Source: Bin22 sp965207275 (GTDB taxonomy: Bacteria; Chloroflexota; Dehalococcoidia; Lucifugimonadales; UBA3495). Taken from it: a DNA stretch of 64,000 nt. The stretch covers positions 1,860,001 through 1,924,000 of the forward strand of contig CBDBMH010000002.1 in assembly GCA_965207275.1 (NCBI GenBank), given 5' to 3'. The notes under the pieces were generated by a model that made no database searches, was not told the DNA's origin, and saw nothing but the letters and a program-made list of their open reading frames with translations. Below, piece by piece: positions 9,097 to 18,756 of this stretch. The translations under genes were made by a program, and so were the position numbers. Numbering within the stretch: the stretch's first letter is position 1; the number at the start of each line of letters is the position of its first letter.

Positions 9097-11568
9097 TTAC
9101 GGCTCCCCGCCAACTGAAGGGTCCGCCCACTGGACAACACCATTGCTGCCCAGTTCCTCAATTTCCTCGTCATTGTACCCTAGCTCCCGAAGCAGGGGCC
9201 TGGTATGCTGGCCAACCTGAATTGAGGTCCGGTACAGGCCCGGGGTCAGGGAGAATTCGACCAGCCCGCCGTAACGAAGGTACTTCCCGATAAAGGGGTG
9301 CTCCACCTCGACACTTAAAGCGTTGGCCCGGGCATGGGGATGGTCGGCGTAGAAGTCGCCTTCCAACGCTTCGTCGGCCTGGACGCAGCCCACATCCGCC
9401 TCGATCAAAAGCTCTTCCCATTCGGCGGCGGAGCGCTGGGCAAAAATCGCCGAGATTTCGGCAATCAAGGCTTCGTCGTTAGCCAGCCTGGCCTCACGAG
9501 TGGAGAAACGGGGGTCGGCCAGGAGGTCCTCCCGCCGTACGGCGCGGGAGAAGGCTTCCCATTCGTCCTGAAACAGGCAACCGAGGAACACCCACCCTTC
9601 CCGGCAGCGGTAGAGACGGTAGAGGGCATGGAGACCGTGAATCTCTTCGTCGGGCCGGTCAATGGGAGGGCGGTTCTCGTAGTCGTAATACTCGTCAGCG
9701 TTGGTCCACGCATTGGCGTTGAGCATGGTGACGTGTACGGGCTGACCCCGCCCCGTAATATCCCGGGAACGGAGGCCCAGGATGATGCCCGAAGCGACCG
9801 CCGGGGAGGTATTCTGGTCCGGCCCCCAGTTGGACTTCATCATCCAGCGGGTCGCCTCAACGATCTGCTCAATATCCATAACCTGGTCGGGGGGCGGCGG
9901 CATACCCCGGCCCATCTGCCGCATGGCGCCGCCCATGATGGCGCCGGGAATAGGATGGGCGCCCGGCCGGCGAGCGTGTTCACCGTGCTCGCCATAGGTC
10001 CCCATCCAAACGTGGACCAGTCGAGGGTTGATCTTACGGCAGGTCTCCCAATCAATCTGCAGACGCTCCGGTACGTCCAGGCGGAAATTGTGGGAGAGGA
10101 CGTCGGCTTTCGCTATGAGTTTGTGGATAATTTCCTTGCCCTCGGGAGTCTGAAGGTCAATCTGGATACCTTCCTTGCCGGCGTAGGTGCGGGGTTCCGC
10201 CACCGACTGCGCGGTTGAGCGGCGGCCCTCGTCCAGCCGCCGGTCGGTGGCGTCTATCTTGATAACCCGGGCGCCGAGGTCCGCCAGGAGAGCCGCCGCA
10301 TAGGGGCCGGCCTGGATCGTGGACAGGTCCAGAATCGTGATACCCGACAGGGGGTGAGACGGCGCACTTGCGGCGTCAACCTCGGGAGACGGCGCGCTGG
10401 CGGCCCCGTCTGGCGGCCTCATAAGTGCCAGCAACTCGGCGCCGTGCTGCCCTACTTGAGGAGCGGGGCCACTGGGATCTCCCGGGGTTTCACTGAAGTG
10501 CACCAGGGGGGCCAGGGTACGCATGGGCCCCACGCGTGGGTCGTTGACGGTTACCACCGTACCGTTGGCAACCACCGCGGCATGGTCCATGGCCTGGACA
10601 CTGTCGCGATAGGGTTCGGCGGCAATATCTCCGTCCTCGAGATAAATCTCCATCCATTGGTCGGCGGTCTTCTCCAATTGCTTTTCCAGTATCTCCCGGC
10701 GCAGGAGTTCCCGATTCTCCGTGCTGACGGCGGGAACCCTGGCGAAGCGGTCGTCCTCCAGCAGGTCTCCCAGGCCAATGGCCCTGAGGTGGCCCTGGAT
10801 GTGAGGGACCCGCTGGTTTGCATGCTGGAGCCAGCTTCCTTCCTTGGTCCGGACGGGAATATACCCGATGGTGGAAAGGCCTGAGCTGGGGGGCCGGACC
10901 GGGTACCGCTCCGGGTCTTTCCTTGCCAGCTGAAGATTCACCAGGCCACCCGGACCGGCATTGTTGTCATGGGGTGAAGCCAGGGCCTGGACTATGCTGG
11001 TCTGGACCCATTGCCCGCGTCCGCACTGGTCCCGCACTCGCAGAGCGGCAATTATTCCCCTGAGGGCTGCCTGGCTGGCATGCCAGCTTCCGGTGTTCAC
11101 CGCGGAATATACGGGGCCGTCCCGGTTGGGCTGACCCTGAAGGTTGAGCATTCTACCGGCTTTGGCCGCGACGACACCCTCGTAACCCTTTACCCGACGC
11201 AGGGGGCCTTCCTGACCGAAGCCGGTGATGGAGCAGTAGACCAGCCGGGGGTAAAGCTGCGACAGGTTCTCGTAGGACAGCCCCCATTCGGCCATGTTCC
11301 CGGGCCGGAAGGACTCCACCAGGACGTCGGCCTGGCCCGCCAGCCGGATAGCCAGCTCGCGACCCCCGACCGTACCCAGGTCCAGCTCAATCCCTTTCTT
11401 GCCCCGGTTCCATGAAATCCATGCCGGTTGAAAACGGAAGGGGTCTCCACCGGGAGGTTCCACCTTGATGACCTCGGCGCCGTAGTCGGCCATTACCAGG
11501 GTGCAGATTGCCCCGGGCATTCCCAGGGAGAAATCCAGGACCGTCAGGTCGGTGCATGGTCCTGCCAC
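9097..11568 (-). CDS. Double-domain CaiB/BaiF CoA-transferase (tandem fusion)
   Basis: The 823-residue protein contains two complete family III CoA-transferase modules. The first (about 1-385) begins LTVLDFSLGMPG and has ADYGAEVIKVEPP. The second (about 412-800) begins ITILDLSTIQAGPYAAALLAD and has GARVIKID. They are joined by an Ala/Ser/Pro-rich linker of about 20 residues. Usual members are about 400 residues and act as interlocked dimers; a covalent dimer with two diverged halves suggests that only one half may be catalytic. Start GTG with GGGAGGTGA upstream. It is the first gene of the operon that continues to the HAD, DUF35 and thiolase genes. Confidence 0.9.
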   Translation of the reverse strand: MAGPCTDLTVLDFSLGMPGAICTLVMADYGAEVIKVEPPGGDPFRFQPAWISWNRGKKGIELDLGTVGGRELAIRLAGQADVLVESFRPGNMAEWGLSYENLSQLYPRLVYCSITGFGQEGPLRRVKGYEGVVAAKAGRMLNLQGQPNRDGPVYSAVNTGSWHASQAALRGIIAALRVRDQCGRGQWVQTSIVQALASPHDNNAGPGGLVNLQLARKDPERYPVRPPSSGLSTIGYIPVRTKEGSWLQHANQRVPHIQGHLRAIGLGDLLEDDRFARVPAVSTENRELLRREILEKQLEKTADQWMEIYLEDGDIAAEPYRDSVQAMDHAAVVANGTVVTVNDPRVGPMRTLAPLVHFSETPGDPSGPAPQVGQHGAELLALMRPPDGAASAPSPEVDAASAPSHPLSGITILDLSTIQAGPYAAALLADLGARVIKIDATDRRLDEGRRSTAQSVAEPRTYAGKEGIQIDLQTPEGKEIIHKLIAKADVLSHNFRLDVPERLQIDWETCRKINPRLVHVWMGTYGEHGEHARRPGAHPIPGAIMGGAMRQMGRGMPPPPDQVMDIEQIVEATRWMMKSNWGPDQNTSPAVASGIILGLRSRDITGRGQPVHVTMLNANAWTNADEYYDYENRPPIDRPDEEIHGLHALYRLYRCREGWVFLGCLFQDEWEAFSRAVRREDLLADPRFSTREARLANDEALIAEISAIFAQRSAAEWEELLIEADVGCVQADEALEGDFYADHPHARANALSVEVEHPFIGKYLRYGGLVEFSLTPGLYRTSIQVGQHTRPLLRELGYNDEEIEELGSNGVVQWADPSVGGEP

Positions 11569-11697
11569 GGTTCACCTCCCCCTTGACTGCTTTGATCTTC
11601 CAGTCCAGTGGTGCGAGTGAGTATGAAGCCCATTGAAGAAGCGCGTCAACCTTTCTCCCTTATTGACCGGTGGCCTTGGCAGAAGCGCGAGCCACGC

Positions 11698-12930
11698 CTA
11701 ATTCAAACGCCTGATATTTGGCATGCCCAGCATGGTGATGACGCTGATTATGCTCAATATCGCGCCATTGATCAGCAGGGCCCGCTGCGCTCCCACCACC
11801 CCCGCCAGCGCGCCCACACCCACGTGGCCTACCGGGGCGAACCCGATGCTCAGCACCCAGGAGCCCATGGCGCGCCCCCGTTCTTCGTCGGACACCAGTT
11901 CCTGCATCAAGGTCTTGTAGAGGGTATCAACGGCCATGGCGCAGGCGTTAACGAACAGCAAGACGGCCAGGAAGGCGTAGAGGTTCCCGGACAGGGAGAA
12001 GGCCATAAGTCCTCCGCCAAAACCTATGGCCGTGGCAAACATCAGAAGGCCCTTTCTCCTTGAGATTCCCAGTCCTGCCAGCAGCCACAGGCCCAGAAGC
12101 CCGCCGACCTGCCGGAAGGCGGTCATGACGCCCAGCCCCGTTGGTCCCACGTGGAGTACATCCTTGGCAAAAACCGGCAACAGGGTCATGTGGGTAAAGC
12201 CCAGCACCTCCGTTACTGCCGTCAACAGCATCAGGGCCAGCAAGAATCGGCGGCTGCGGACCAGGTTCAGATATCCCGCCAGATTACCCCACACCGATGC
12301 GGCTACTACGCTTGCCGAGCGGCCAGGATTGGTGAGTGCCAAGGTCGCCAATCCGGCACATAGATAACAGACCCCCGCCGCCACGAATTGCCAGCCAGCG
12401 CCGGCAACCTCGATCAACGCCCCGGACGCGAGGGATCCGACGATGCCGCCGCCCTGCATGGCCATGGCGCCCAAAGCCAGTCCGTTCAAGGAAAGCCCGG
12501 AGCCGACAATGTCGAAGGTGTAAGTTTGTCGGACGGTTAGGGTGAAGGCGAACATACTGCCCAGGGCGCCCACCAGCGCGACCACCACCCAGACGTTGGC
12601 CAACCCTCCCAGAAGCAATAAGACGGCCATCACCAGGGCAACCACGCCGGCCCCCAGGTTGCCAATTCGCAGCAGCATTCGCCGGTCCCAGCGGTCGGTG
12701 ATGGCCCCGGACAATATGCCGAAGAGGAAGAAGGGCAGCATGCGGGCAGCGGCGCCCACCCCTACCATCAGCTCGGAACCGGTAAGCTCGAAAATCAGCC
12801 AGCCCACCGAGACCTGCTCCATTCCGGTGGCCAGGGAGTAGAGGAGCGTGGATGCCCACAGCAGGCGGAAGTCCCTGATACGCAGAGAGGCTGCCCAGTT
12901 TCCAACACCGATCATTGGTGGATGATACAC
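11698..12930 (-). CDS. MFS transporter, EntS-like
   Basis: The 410-residue membrane protein has about 12 hydrophobic segments and the MFS loop motif SGAITDRWDRRMLLRIGN between helices 2 and 3 (about residues 55-75), with a degenerate repeat after helix 8 (GISRRKGLLM). The pattern resembles the enterobactin-exporter (EntS/DUF894) branch of drug and metabolite exporters. The start is taken as GTG at 12930; an ATG five codons later is possible. It is divergent from the amidohydrolase gene, with a GC-rich palindrome between them. Confidence 0.85.
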   Translation of the reverse strand: MYHPPMIGVGNWAASLRIRDFRLLWASTLLYSLATGMEQVSVGWLIFELTGSELMVGVGAAARMLPFFLFGILSGAITDRWDRRMLLRIGNLGAGVVALVMAVLLLLGGLANVWVVVALVGALGSMFAFTLTVRQTYTFDIVGSGLSLNGLALGAMAMQGGGIVGSLASGALIEVAGAGWQFVAAGVCYLCAGLATLALTNPGRSASVVAASVWGNLAGYLNLVRSRRFLLALMLLTAVTEVLGFTHMTLLPVFAKDVLHVGPTGLGVMTAFRQVGGLLGLWLLAGLGISRRKGLLMFATAIGFGGGLMAFSLSGNLYAFLAVLLFVNACAMAVDTLYKTLMQELVSDEERGRAMGSWVLSIGFAPVGHVGVGALAGVVGAQRALLINGAILSIISVITMLGMPNIRRLN

Positions 12931-13033
12931 CTATCCCAGGGCGGCGCTCCTATCAGGCCATAGGCGAGTAAAGGGCTGATCCAAGTTTCCGGCCCCTTCA
13001 CGGTGAAGGATAGCGTGAGGGTGAAGGAGGGCA

Positions 13034-13055
13034 GGGCCCCCGGCGCCGGGGGTCC
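13034..13055. promoter_or_regulatory. GC-rich palindrome between divergent genes
   Basis: A near-perfect 22-bp palindrome centred on CCCGGCGCCGGG lies between the leftward MFS gene and the rightward amidohydrolase gene. Position suggests an operator or a transcription barrier, but no regulator gene is near and there is no T-run. Confidence 0.35.
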
Positions 13056-13101
13056 AGGTGCTATCATGGGCCTACCCCTAATCGGACATGGAGGCATTGA
13101 T

Positions 13102-14117
13102 ATGCCATTTGGAAATAACGACTGGCTGGCCCTGACCGAGGAGAGCGCCATAGAACCTGATATTCCGATTGCGACCCTCACCACCATTTCTGGGACGGGC
13201 GGTTGCAAAGCATCCCCTACCAGAGATACCTGCTGCACGAGCTGATGGCAGACCTGGCTTCCGGGCACAATGTCCGGTCCACGGTTTTCGTGGAAGCCCG
13301 GTCCATGTATCGGGCCGATGGGCCGGAGCGCCTGCGGCCGGTGGGCGAGGTTGAGTTTGTGCAGGGCCTGGCGGCGGCCAGCGCCAGCGGTACCTACAGC
13401 GATACCAGGGCCGCGGCGGCCATAGTGGGACACGCCGACCTGAAGCTGGGGGCGGATGTAGTCCCGGTGCTGGAAGCCCTGCGAGCGGCCAGCCCGAACC
13501 GTTTCAAGGGCATTCGCCACAACGTCACCTGGAGCCCGGACCCGGCAATTGAAGACCGGGAAACCAACGGAATACTGGCCAACGATTCCTTCCGGGCTGG
13601 CGCCCGGGCCCTGGCCGGGATGGGGCTGTCGTTGGATGTCATGCTGTCCTTCCCCCAGTTGAACGAACTGGCCGACTTTGCCAGGACGGTACCGGACCTG
13701 CCCATCATCCTCAACCATATGGGTGGAGTAAGCAGGACGGGGATCTACGAAGGAAAAGACGATGAGGTCGTGCCACTGTGGCGGGAAGGTATAGGTGCAG
13801 TGGCCCAATGCCCCAACGTAGTCTGCAAGCTTGGAGGCATGGGAATGCCGCGCTGGGGATTCGGGTGGCACGCCCGGGATATTCCCATTGGTTCCGAGGA
13901 GCTTGCCGAGGCCATGTCGCCGTGGATTCACTATTGCATCGAACAGTTCGGGCCGGAACGCTGCATGTTCGAGAGCAACTTTCCTCCCGACAAAGTGTCC
14001 TTTTCCTACAACGTCATGTACAACGCCTTCAAACGCCTTTCGCAGGACTACAGTTCCGCCGAGCGGGCCAGCCTGTTCCACGACGCCGCCGTTCGGGCGT
14101 ACAGAATAGGGACGTAG
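13102..14117 (+). pseudogene. Amidohydrolase (TIM-barrel, metal-dependent), frameshifted near its metal site
   Basis: The N-terminus starts at an ATG at 13102 with GGAGG 7 bp upstream (MPFGNNDWLALTEES). Reading continues to about 13170, where a 1-base loss moves the gene into another frame. In the second frame the text resumes as CDPHHHFWDG, the metal-binding start of amidohydrolase-2 enzymes, and runs to 14117 with ILNHMGG, CKLGGMG and FESNFPPD, the usual strands of the barrel. Inserting one T into the GATTGC at 13167-13172 restores one continuous protein of about 338 residues. It may be a real inactivation or a sequencing error; the rest is intact. The family acts on lactones, amides and decarboxylation substrates. 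Confidence 0.85.
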
Positions 14118-14281
14118 AGGCGGGTTGCCTGGACCATCCGCGCATGGACCACGGTTCGAAGCTAGCCGGGCGTAGAACCGGCAGGCTTGAGCGGAAACAC
14201 CGGGGAAACTACAAAGAAGCGCCGGACAGTCAGAGATAATCCTACTGTCCGGCGCCGATAGCCATCCTGGACAAAGTTGCT

Positions 14282-14872
14282 CTAGTCGGCGCTGATTCCC
14301 AGGTCGGCCTGCAAATCCCTGATGGTATCCGCGCGGCTGCGCTGTGGGGCCCGCTGCCGCATACCGATTGGCTCGTTTTCTATCTTGGGCACAACTTTAA
14401 TGGAGACGAACACGGGCCCGTCATCATTCATAATTTGCTCGATGTTGGTTGCGAACTCTTCCAAATCGTCGAAACTGTAAGCGGAAGAATAGCCGGCTTC
14501 CTTTGCCACACCCGCGTAATTGATTTCCTGGGCGTTGGGCACCGGCTGCCCGCCGGTGGTGGCGTAGCATTCATTGTCCAGCAAAATGTGGCAGAAGTTG
14601 CTCGGTTTTTTCCCGGCGATGGTAGCCAGGATACCCAGGTTCATCAGCAGCGCCCCTTCGGAATCGAACAGCACCACCTTCTCATCGGGCAGTCCCAGCG
14701 CCAGGCCCAGGGCGGCCGACGTGGTCTGGCCCATGGCCCCGCCCAGGTTAAGGTCCCGGTTTTCGTTGTTGCTGTACTCCCGCCAGCCGCGACCGGAAGT
14801 GCCGGTGGGTATCACAATGGCATCACCCCGGTGCTCCTGAAATATTCGGAATACGTCCTCGGACTGGATCAT
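14282..14872 (-). CDS. ThDP-dependent decarboxylase, C-terminal (beta) subunit
   Basis: The 196-residue protein is a stand-alone ThDP-binding domain, as in sulfopyruvate and phosphonopyruvate decarboxylase beta chains (ComE type). It shows GGAMGQTTSAALGLALGLP and the cofactor motif region DSEGALLMNLG...DNE (about residues 69-101), in which the classical GDG is replaced by DSEG while the downstream Asn-containing part is kept. GGAGGCAAGGA precedes the ATG. The partner alpha subunit lies 124 bp upstream. The exact 2-oxo-acid substrate cannot be read from the sequence. Confidence 0.8.
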   Translation of the reverse strand: MIQSEDVFRIFQEHRGDAIVIPTGTSGRGWREYSNNENRDLNLGGAMGQTTSAALGLALGLPDEKVVLFDSEGALLMNLGILATIAGKKPSNFCHILLDNECYATTGGQPVPNAQEINYAGVAKEAGYSSAYSFDDLEEFATNIEQIMNDDGPVFVSIKVVPKIENEPIGMRQRAPQRSRADTIRDLQADLGISAD

Positions 14873-14996
14873 TCCTTGCCTCCGTTATGCAAGTTGTTCT
14901 TGATGTGTCATGCGCCGGTCCCCGAATAACACGAGCCACCGTGGCTGTGCGGCTCGCAGACAGGCTCACCGAAAGGGATTGACGCTGGTAACAGCC

Positions 14997-15515
14997 CTAG
15001 CGATTGAATCCATGGTATTCGTCGCCCACCAGGATAGCCACGGGCCGCTTGGTGTTCCTGGCTTCCTCAAAGGCTACGGAAATTCGGTGACTATCCGCAT
15101 CCTGTTCCACCAGGTAATAGTTGATGCGGAAGGCGTTGAGGAAAGGCTCGGTGTAGCGGGCTACCGAGTCGGTGATCACGCCATGCCGGTTCCAGCCCCG
15201 ATACCCGATAACCATTACCAGCGGGAACCCGGAGTCCAGGGCCATGCCCCGGATGGAATCTCCAGACTCCATCATACCTGTATTCTGAATCAGGCATACG
15301 GGAGTCTGGCCGCCGATTATAAGTCCCAGGGCAATGGCGAAAGTCTCACCCTCCCGGGAAGCCGGAACTACATCCAGCCAGTCCTGTTCTTTCATCAATT
15401 CGTAAAGGTAGTTGGTCTCGCTGTCGGGAATGGTCACCACGTGAGTAACCCCGTTCTTCTTGAATTCCTCCACCATGGCTTCGGGACTCAATACCGCTGC
15501 CTGCTGTTCAACCAT
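14997..15515 (-). CDS. ThDP-dependent decarboxylase, N-terminal (alpha) subunit
   Basis: The 172-residue protein is the pyrimidine-binding half of a split ThDP enzyme (ComD type). It has TIPDSETNYL, ASREGETFAIALGLIIGG with the conserved Glu that activates ThDP, and IQNTGMMESGDSIRGMA. Two-gene enzymes of this kind decarboxylate sulfopyruvate, phosphonopyruvate or similar 3-substituted pyruvates. GGAGG lies just before the ATG. The divergent gene at 15737 encodes an aspartate-dehydrogenase-like enzyme, and both may act on the same sulfonate- or amino-acid-derived metabolite. Confidence 0.8.
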   Translation of the reverse strand: MVEQQAAVLSPEAMVEEFKKNGVTHVVTIPDSETNYLYELMKEQDWLDVVPASREGETFAIALGLIIGGQTPVCLIQNTGMMESGDSIRGMALDSGFPLVMVIGYRGWNRHGVITDSVARYTEPFLNAFRINYYLVEQDADSHRISVAFEEARNTKRPVAILVGDEYHGFNR

Positions 15516-15736
15516 TTAAATCCTCCTTGCCTGTCTCGTGACCTGACAATGGGGTATCCAGCGTCTTGTGCAAATACGCTTCTGCCTGGTACTGCGGGCA
15601 TTATAGTAATACCTACCAACAGGGTCAATTTTGAGTCCGGCGCATCTGCTCCGCGAATTGAAAGAACCTCGGCGCAGACCCTGGAGTTGGTACACTCATC
15701 TGGATTCGGTGGTAGAGTTGGGACGGAGGTATTCGT

Positions 15737-16540
15737 ATGAAGGAAGGAATTGGCATCGTCGGATGTGGCGCCATCGGCCGCGCCCTGCTGCGGGCCGGCG
15801 ACGAAGGGACTCTGGGTATGCCCGTAGCCGGTGTCACCAGTCGAACCGCGTCCACCGCTGAGGCTTTCCTGGCCACCCTGAAAGACCCTCCCCCTTACCT
15901 GGACCTGACGGAACTGGTTCACCGCTCTTCGCTGCTGGTGGAAACGGCCGGCGGGCAGGTGGTTCCCAAGCTGGCTGAAGCGGCTTTCGGAGCCGGAAAG
16001 GACCTGATGGTCATAAGCGTCGGGGCGCTGCTGGAGCATCCCGAGATTATTCGGCGGTCGCGTGCCACGGGTTGTCGCCTGTATGCCCCATCGGGCGCTA
16101 TAGCGGGCCTGGACGGGATCAAGTCTGCCTGCCAGGGAAAGGTGGACACCGTTGAAATGATTTCCCGGAAACCGGTTCCGGCCCTGGATGGGGCCCCTTA
16201 CCTTGTCGAGAAGGAAATCTCCATTTCCGGTCTAACTCAAGCGCAGGAAGTATTCTATGGCACCGCCAGGGAGGCCTGCCGGGGATTCCCGTCGAACCTC
16301 AACGTTTCGGCGGCCGTAAGCCTGGCGGGAATCGGCCCCGACCTTACAACCGTCCGCATAGTGGCGGACCCGTCCCTGGAACGAAACTGCCACGACATCA
16401 CGGTAGAAGGAGAGTTCGGACTGCTCAAGGTGCATATTGAAAACATCCCTTCGGAAAACCCCAAGACCGGCCGCTTGACGGCCCTGTCCATCATAAGGTC
16501 GGTCAGGGATGTGGTAGACCCGGTAAAGATCGGAACGTAA
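15737..16540 (+). CDS. nadX: Aspartate dehydrogenase-like NAD(P) oxidoreductase
   Basis: The 267-residue protein has an N-terminal Rossmann motif GIVGCGAIG (residues 5-13), VETAGGQVV, SVGALLEHPE, APSGAIAGLDGIK and a C-terminal HNxPSxNPKTGRLTA-like segment (ENIPSENPKTGR), all typical of L-aspartate dehydrogenase (NadX). That enzyme oxidises aspartate to iminoaspartate for NAD synthesis or amino-acid turnover; related members reduce other 2-oxo-acids. Start ATG with GGAGG at good spacing. Its divergence from a 3-substituted-pyruvate decarboxylase pair leaves room for a cysteate-type role instead (inference). Confidence 0.8.
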   Translation: MKEGIGIVGCGAIGRALLRAGDEGTLGMPVAGVTSRTASTAEAFLATLKDPPPYLDLTELVHRSSLLVETAGGQVVPKLAEAAFGAGKDLMVISVGALLEHPEIIRRSRATGCRLYAPSGAIAGLDGIKSACQGKVDTVEMISRKPVPALDGAPYLVEKEISISGLTQAQEVFYGTAREACRGFPSNLNVSAAVSLAGIGPDLTTVRIVADPSLERNCHDITVEGEFGLLKVHIENIPSENPKTGRLTALSIIRSVRDVVDPVKIGT

Positions 16541-16654
16541 TGTGGGAACAGTCGCTGAGAGGCCGATTACAGTCAGGGAGGAAGTTTGCTCTGAGCAATC
16601 CCCCGGAAAGGATAAGCCGACCCCAATTTCCCCCGGGGCGATCCCCTGGAGCGA

Positions 16655-18652
16655 TCAGGTTTGGGCGGCGGTCGGTACGTCCTCCAGGGCGGAGAGTTGG
16701 CCGTCGATAATCTCGGCCTCAAGGGACAGCCTTTCCCATTCCTGCCAGCAGGACTGCTCTTCCTCTTTCAGAACCCGGTACTCTTCAGCGCTGTCCGCAA
16801 TCTGGGTTGCGTCGCCGAACTGCTCCGGACTGGCGAACATCGCTTCGAGGGCGGCAATCTGCGTTTCCTTGTCCGCCAGATTGGCGGTTACTTCATCGAT
16901 TTGCAGGCGCAGTTTTCGGGATTCCCGGTTCAACGCTCGCCGTTGCGTTTCGGTCTCCGATAATGGGCGGCCGGACCTTCTCCTGGAAATGGCCTGGCCT
17001 GATGCGTCAGGGGACTTCTTGACCGTGGGCCCGGAACCGTTCCGGTGGGTGTCCGTTTCCTTAACGCGCAGGTAGTTGTCATAGTCACCGGGAAACACCG
17101 AAGGGCGCCCGTCAACAATCTCAACTATCTTGTTGGCGACCTGCCGGATGAGGGTCCGGTCGTGGGTAATCAGGCAAAGAGTGCCGTGGTAGTCGTCCAG
17201 GGCATCAGCCAGGATTTCGCGAGAAACTATGTCCAGGTGGTTGGTGGGCTCATCCATCAGCAGGAGGTTGCTGGGTTGCAGCAGCAACTTGGCCAGGGCC
17301 ACCCGTGCCTTCTCCCCGCCTGACAACACGGAAATGGGCTTCAGCACATCGTCCCCGGAAAACAGGAAACCGCCCAGGGTGGTGCGAAGGTTTTGTTCCG
17401 GCTGGGCGGGCGCCGCCTGCTTCAGTTCCTCGATGACGGTGTTCCCCGGATTGAGCAGGTCCAACACGTGCTGGGCATAGTAGGCTGGAACTACGTTATG
17501 CCCCAGAGTCCTTTCCCCGCCGTCAAAGGAGAGAGCGCCGGCGAGTATTTTCAGCATGGTGGACTTGCCGGCGCCGTTGGGCCCCACCAGGGCTACCCGG
17601 TCTCCCCGGTAAAGGGCGAGGTTCATCCCCCGGTAGACCACATTGTCTCCATAACGCTTGCTGACGTTGGCAAGCTTTATGACCTCGGAGCCGCTGCGTG
17701 GTGGAGATGGGAAGGAGTAGTGTACCTTGCTGGTGGCGCGAGGCAGTTCGATGGGCTGGATTCTCTCCAGCTGCTTCAGGCGGCTCTGCACCTGGGTGGC
17801 CTTGGTGGCCTTGGCCCGGAACCGTTCCACGAAACGCATCTGCCGCTGAATCTCCCGTTCCTGACGGGCAGCCGTGGAGCGCAGCACCTCCAGGTAACGT
17901 TCTCGGGCTTCCAGGTAGTCGTCGTAGTTGCCCTTGTGCAGCGCAACACCGTCGGTTTCAATGGCCAGAACCCTGGTAGCCACCTGGTTGAGGAAGGCGC
18001 GGTCATGGGAGGTAATCATGACCCCGCCACGGAAAGAGGAAAGGTATTTCTCGAACCACAGGTTGGCTTCCAGGTCCAGGTGATTGGTTGGCTCGTCCAG
18101 CAGCAGCAGATCGGGATTACGGAACAGGATTCTGGCCAGGGCGGCGCGCATGGCCCAGCCACCGCTGAACTCACCAATAGACCGCGAAAAGTCGGACTGC
18201 TTGAAAGCCAGGCCCGAGAGTATCGTCTTCGCCTCGTAGTCCCGGTCTTCCCCGCCGGCCGCTTCCAGGGCCGCGTCCAGCCGACCCAGCCGAAGCAACA
18301 ATTCATCCTGAGCGTCAGGATCAGGCTCGGTTGCCAGGGCCTCCTGGGTGGCGGCAATATCGCTGGCGATGGACTTCGCCTCTACTCCCGCGTCCAGCAC
18401 TTCCTGCAGCAGGGATTTGCCGGCGAAGGCCGCGGTTTCCTGCTTGAGATAGCCGACGGTGAGGTTTCGCTGCTTGACGAGCGCCCCGGTGTCCAGGGCG
18501 GTTTCACCGGCCAGGATATCCATAAGGGTGGTCTTGCCGGACCCGTTGGGCCCAACCAGAGCGATGCGGTCTCCAGCGCCTATGTTCAGAGTGAGCCCAC
18601 TGAACAGCGTCCGGTCAGAGTAGCCTTTGCTGATGTCGGTAGCCAGTAGCAT
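16655..18652 (-). CDS. ABC-F family ATPase
   Basis: The 665-residue soluble protein has two ABC domains without membrane segments. Walker A motifs are GPNGSGKTT (34-42) and GPNGAGKST. Signature motifs are an unusual FSGGWAMRAALA in the first domain and LSGGEKARVALA in the second. Walker B motifs are LLLLDEPTNHLD and LLLMDEPTNHLD. Between the domains is the charged linker (ERYLEVLRSTAARQEREIQRQ) that in ABC-F proteins reaches into the ribosome, and the C-terminus is a coiled coil. ABC-F proteins act on translating ribosomes; this one is closest in layout to Uup/YdiF types. Confidence 0.92.
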   Translation of the reverse strand: MLLATDISKGYSDRTLFSGLTLNIGAGDRIALVGPNGSGKTTLMDILAGETALDTGALVKQRNLTVGYLKQETAAFAGKSLLQEVLDAGVEAKSIASDIAATQEALATEPDPDAQDELLLRLGRLDAALEAAGGEDRDYEAKTILSGLAFKQSDFSRSIGEFSGGWAMRAALARILFRNPDLLLLDEPTNHLDLEANLWFEKYLSSFRGGVMITSHDRAFLNQVATRVLAIETDGVALHKGNYDDYLEARERYLEVLRSTAARQEREIQRQMRFVERFRAKATKATQVQSRLKQLERIQPIELPRATSKVHYSFPSPPRSGSEVIKLANVSKRYGDNVVYRGMNLALYRGDRVALVGPNGAGKSTMLKILAGALSFDGGERTLGHNVVPAYYAQHVLDLLNPGNTVIEELKQAAPAQPEQNLRTTLGGFLFSGDDVLKPISVLSGGEKARVALAKLLLQPSNLLLMDEPTNHLDIVSREILADALDDYHGTLCLITHDRTLIRQVANKIVEIVDGRPSVFPGDYDNYLRVKETDTHRNGSGPTVKKSPDASGQAISRRRSGRPLSETETQRRALNRESRKLRLQIDEVTANLADKETQIAALEAMFASPEQFGDATQIADSAEEYRVLKEEEQSCWQEWERLSLEAEIIDGQLSALEDVPTAAQT

Positions 18653-18703
18653 TGAGTGAAATTCCCCGAATAATTCTAGCTACCAGTACGACAGGAAGCA
18701 AAT

Positions 18704-18733
18704 GAAGCCGGCGACCAAGACTCTGCCGGCTTC
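18704..18733 (-). terminator. Hairpin downstream of hydantoinase gene
   Basis: A perfect 9-bp stem, GAAGCCGGC with GCCGGCTTC and a 12-base loop, lies 24 bp after the stop of the leftward hydantoinase gene and before the ABC-F start. The following bases on the minus strand are only moderately T-rich. Confidence 0.55.
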
Positions 18734-18756
18734 TGGTCAACCGGTTCCGGGCAACT

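Noticed and set aside
17393..18649. 418-codon plus-strand ORF
   Set aside because: Shadow of the ABC-F gene.
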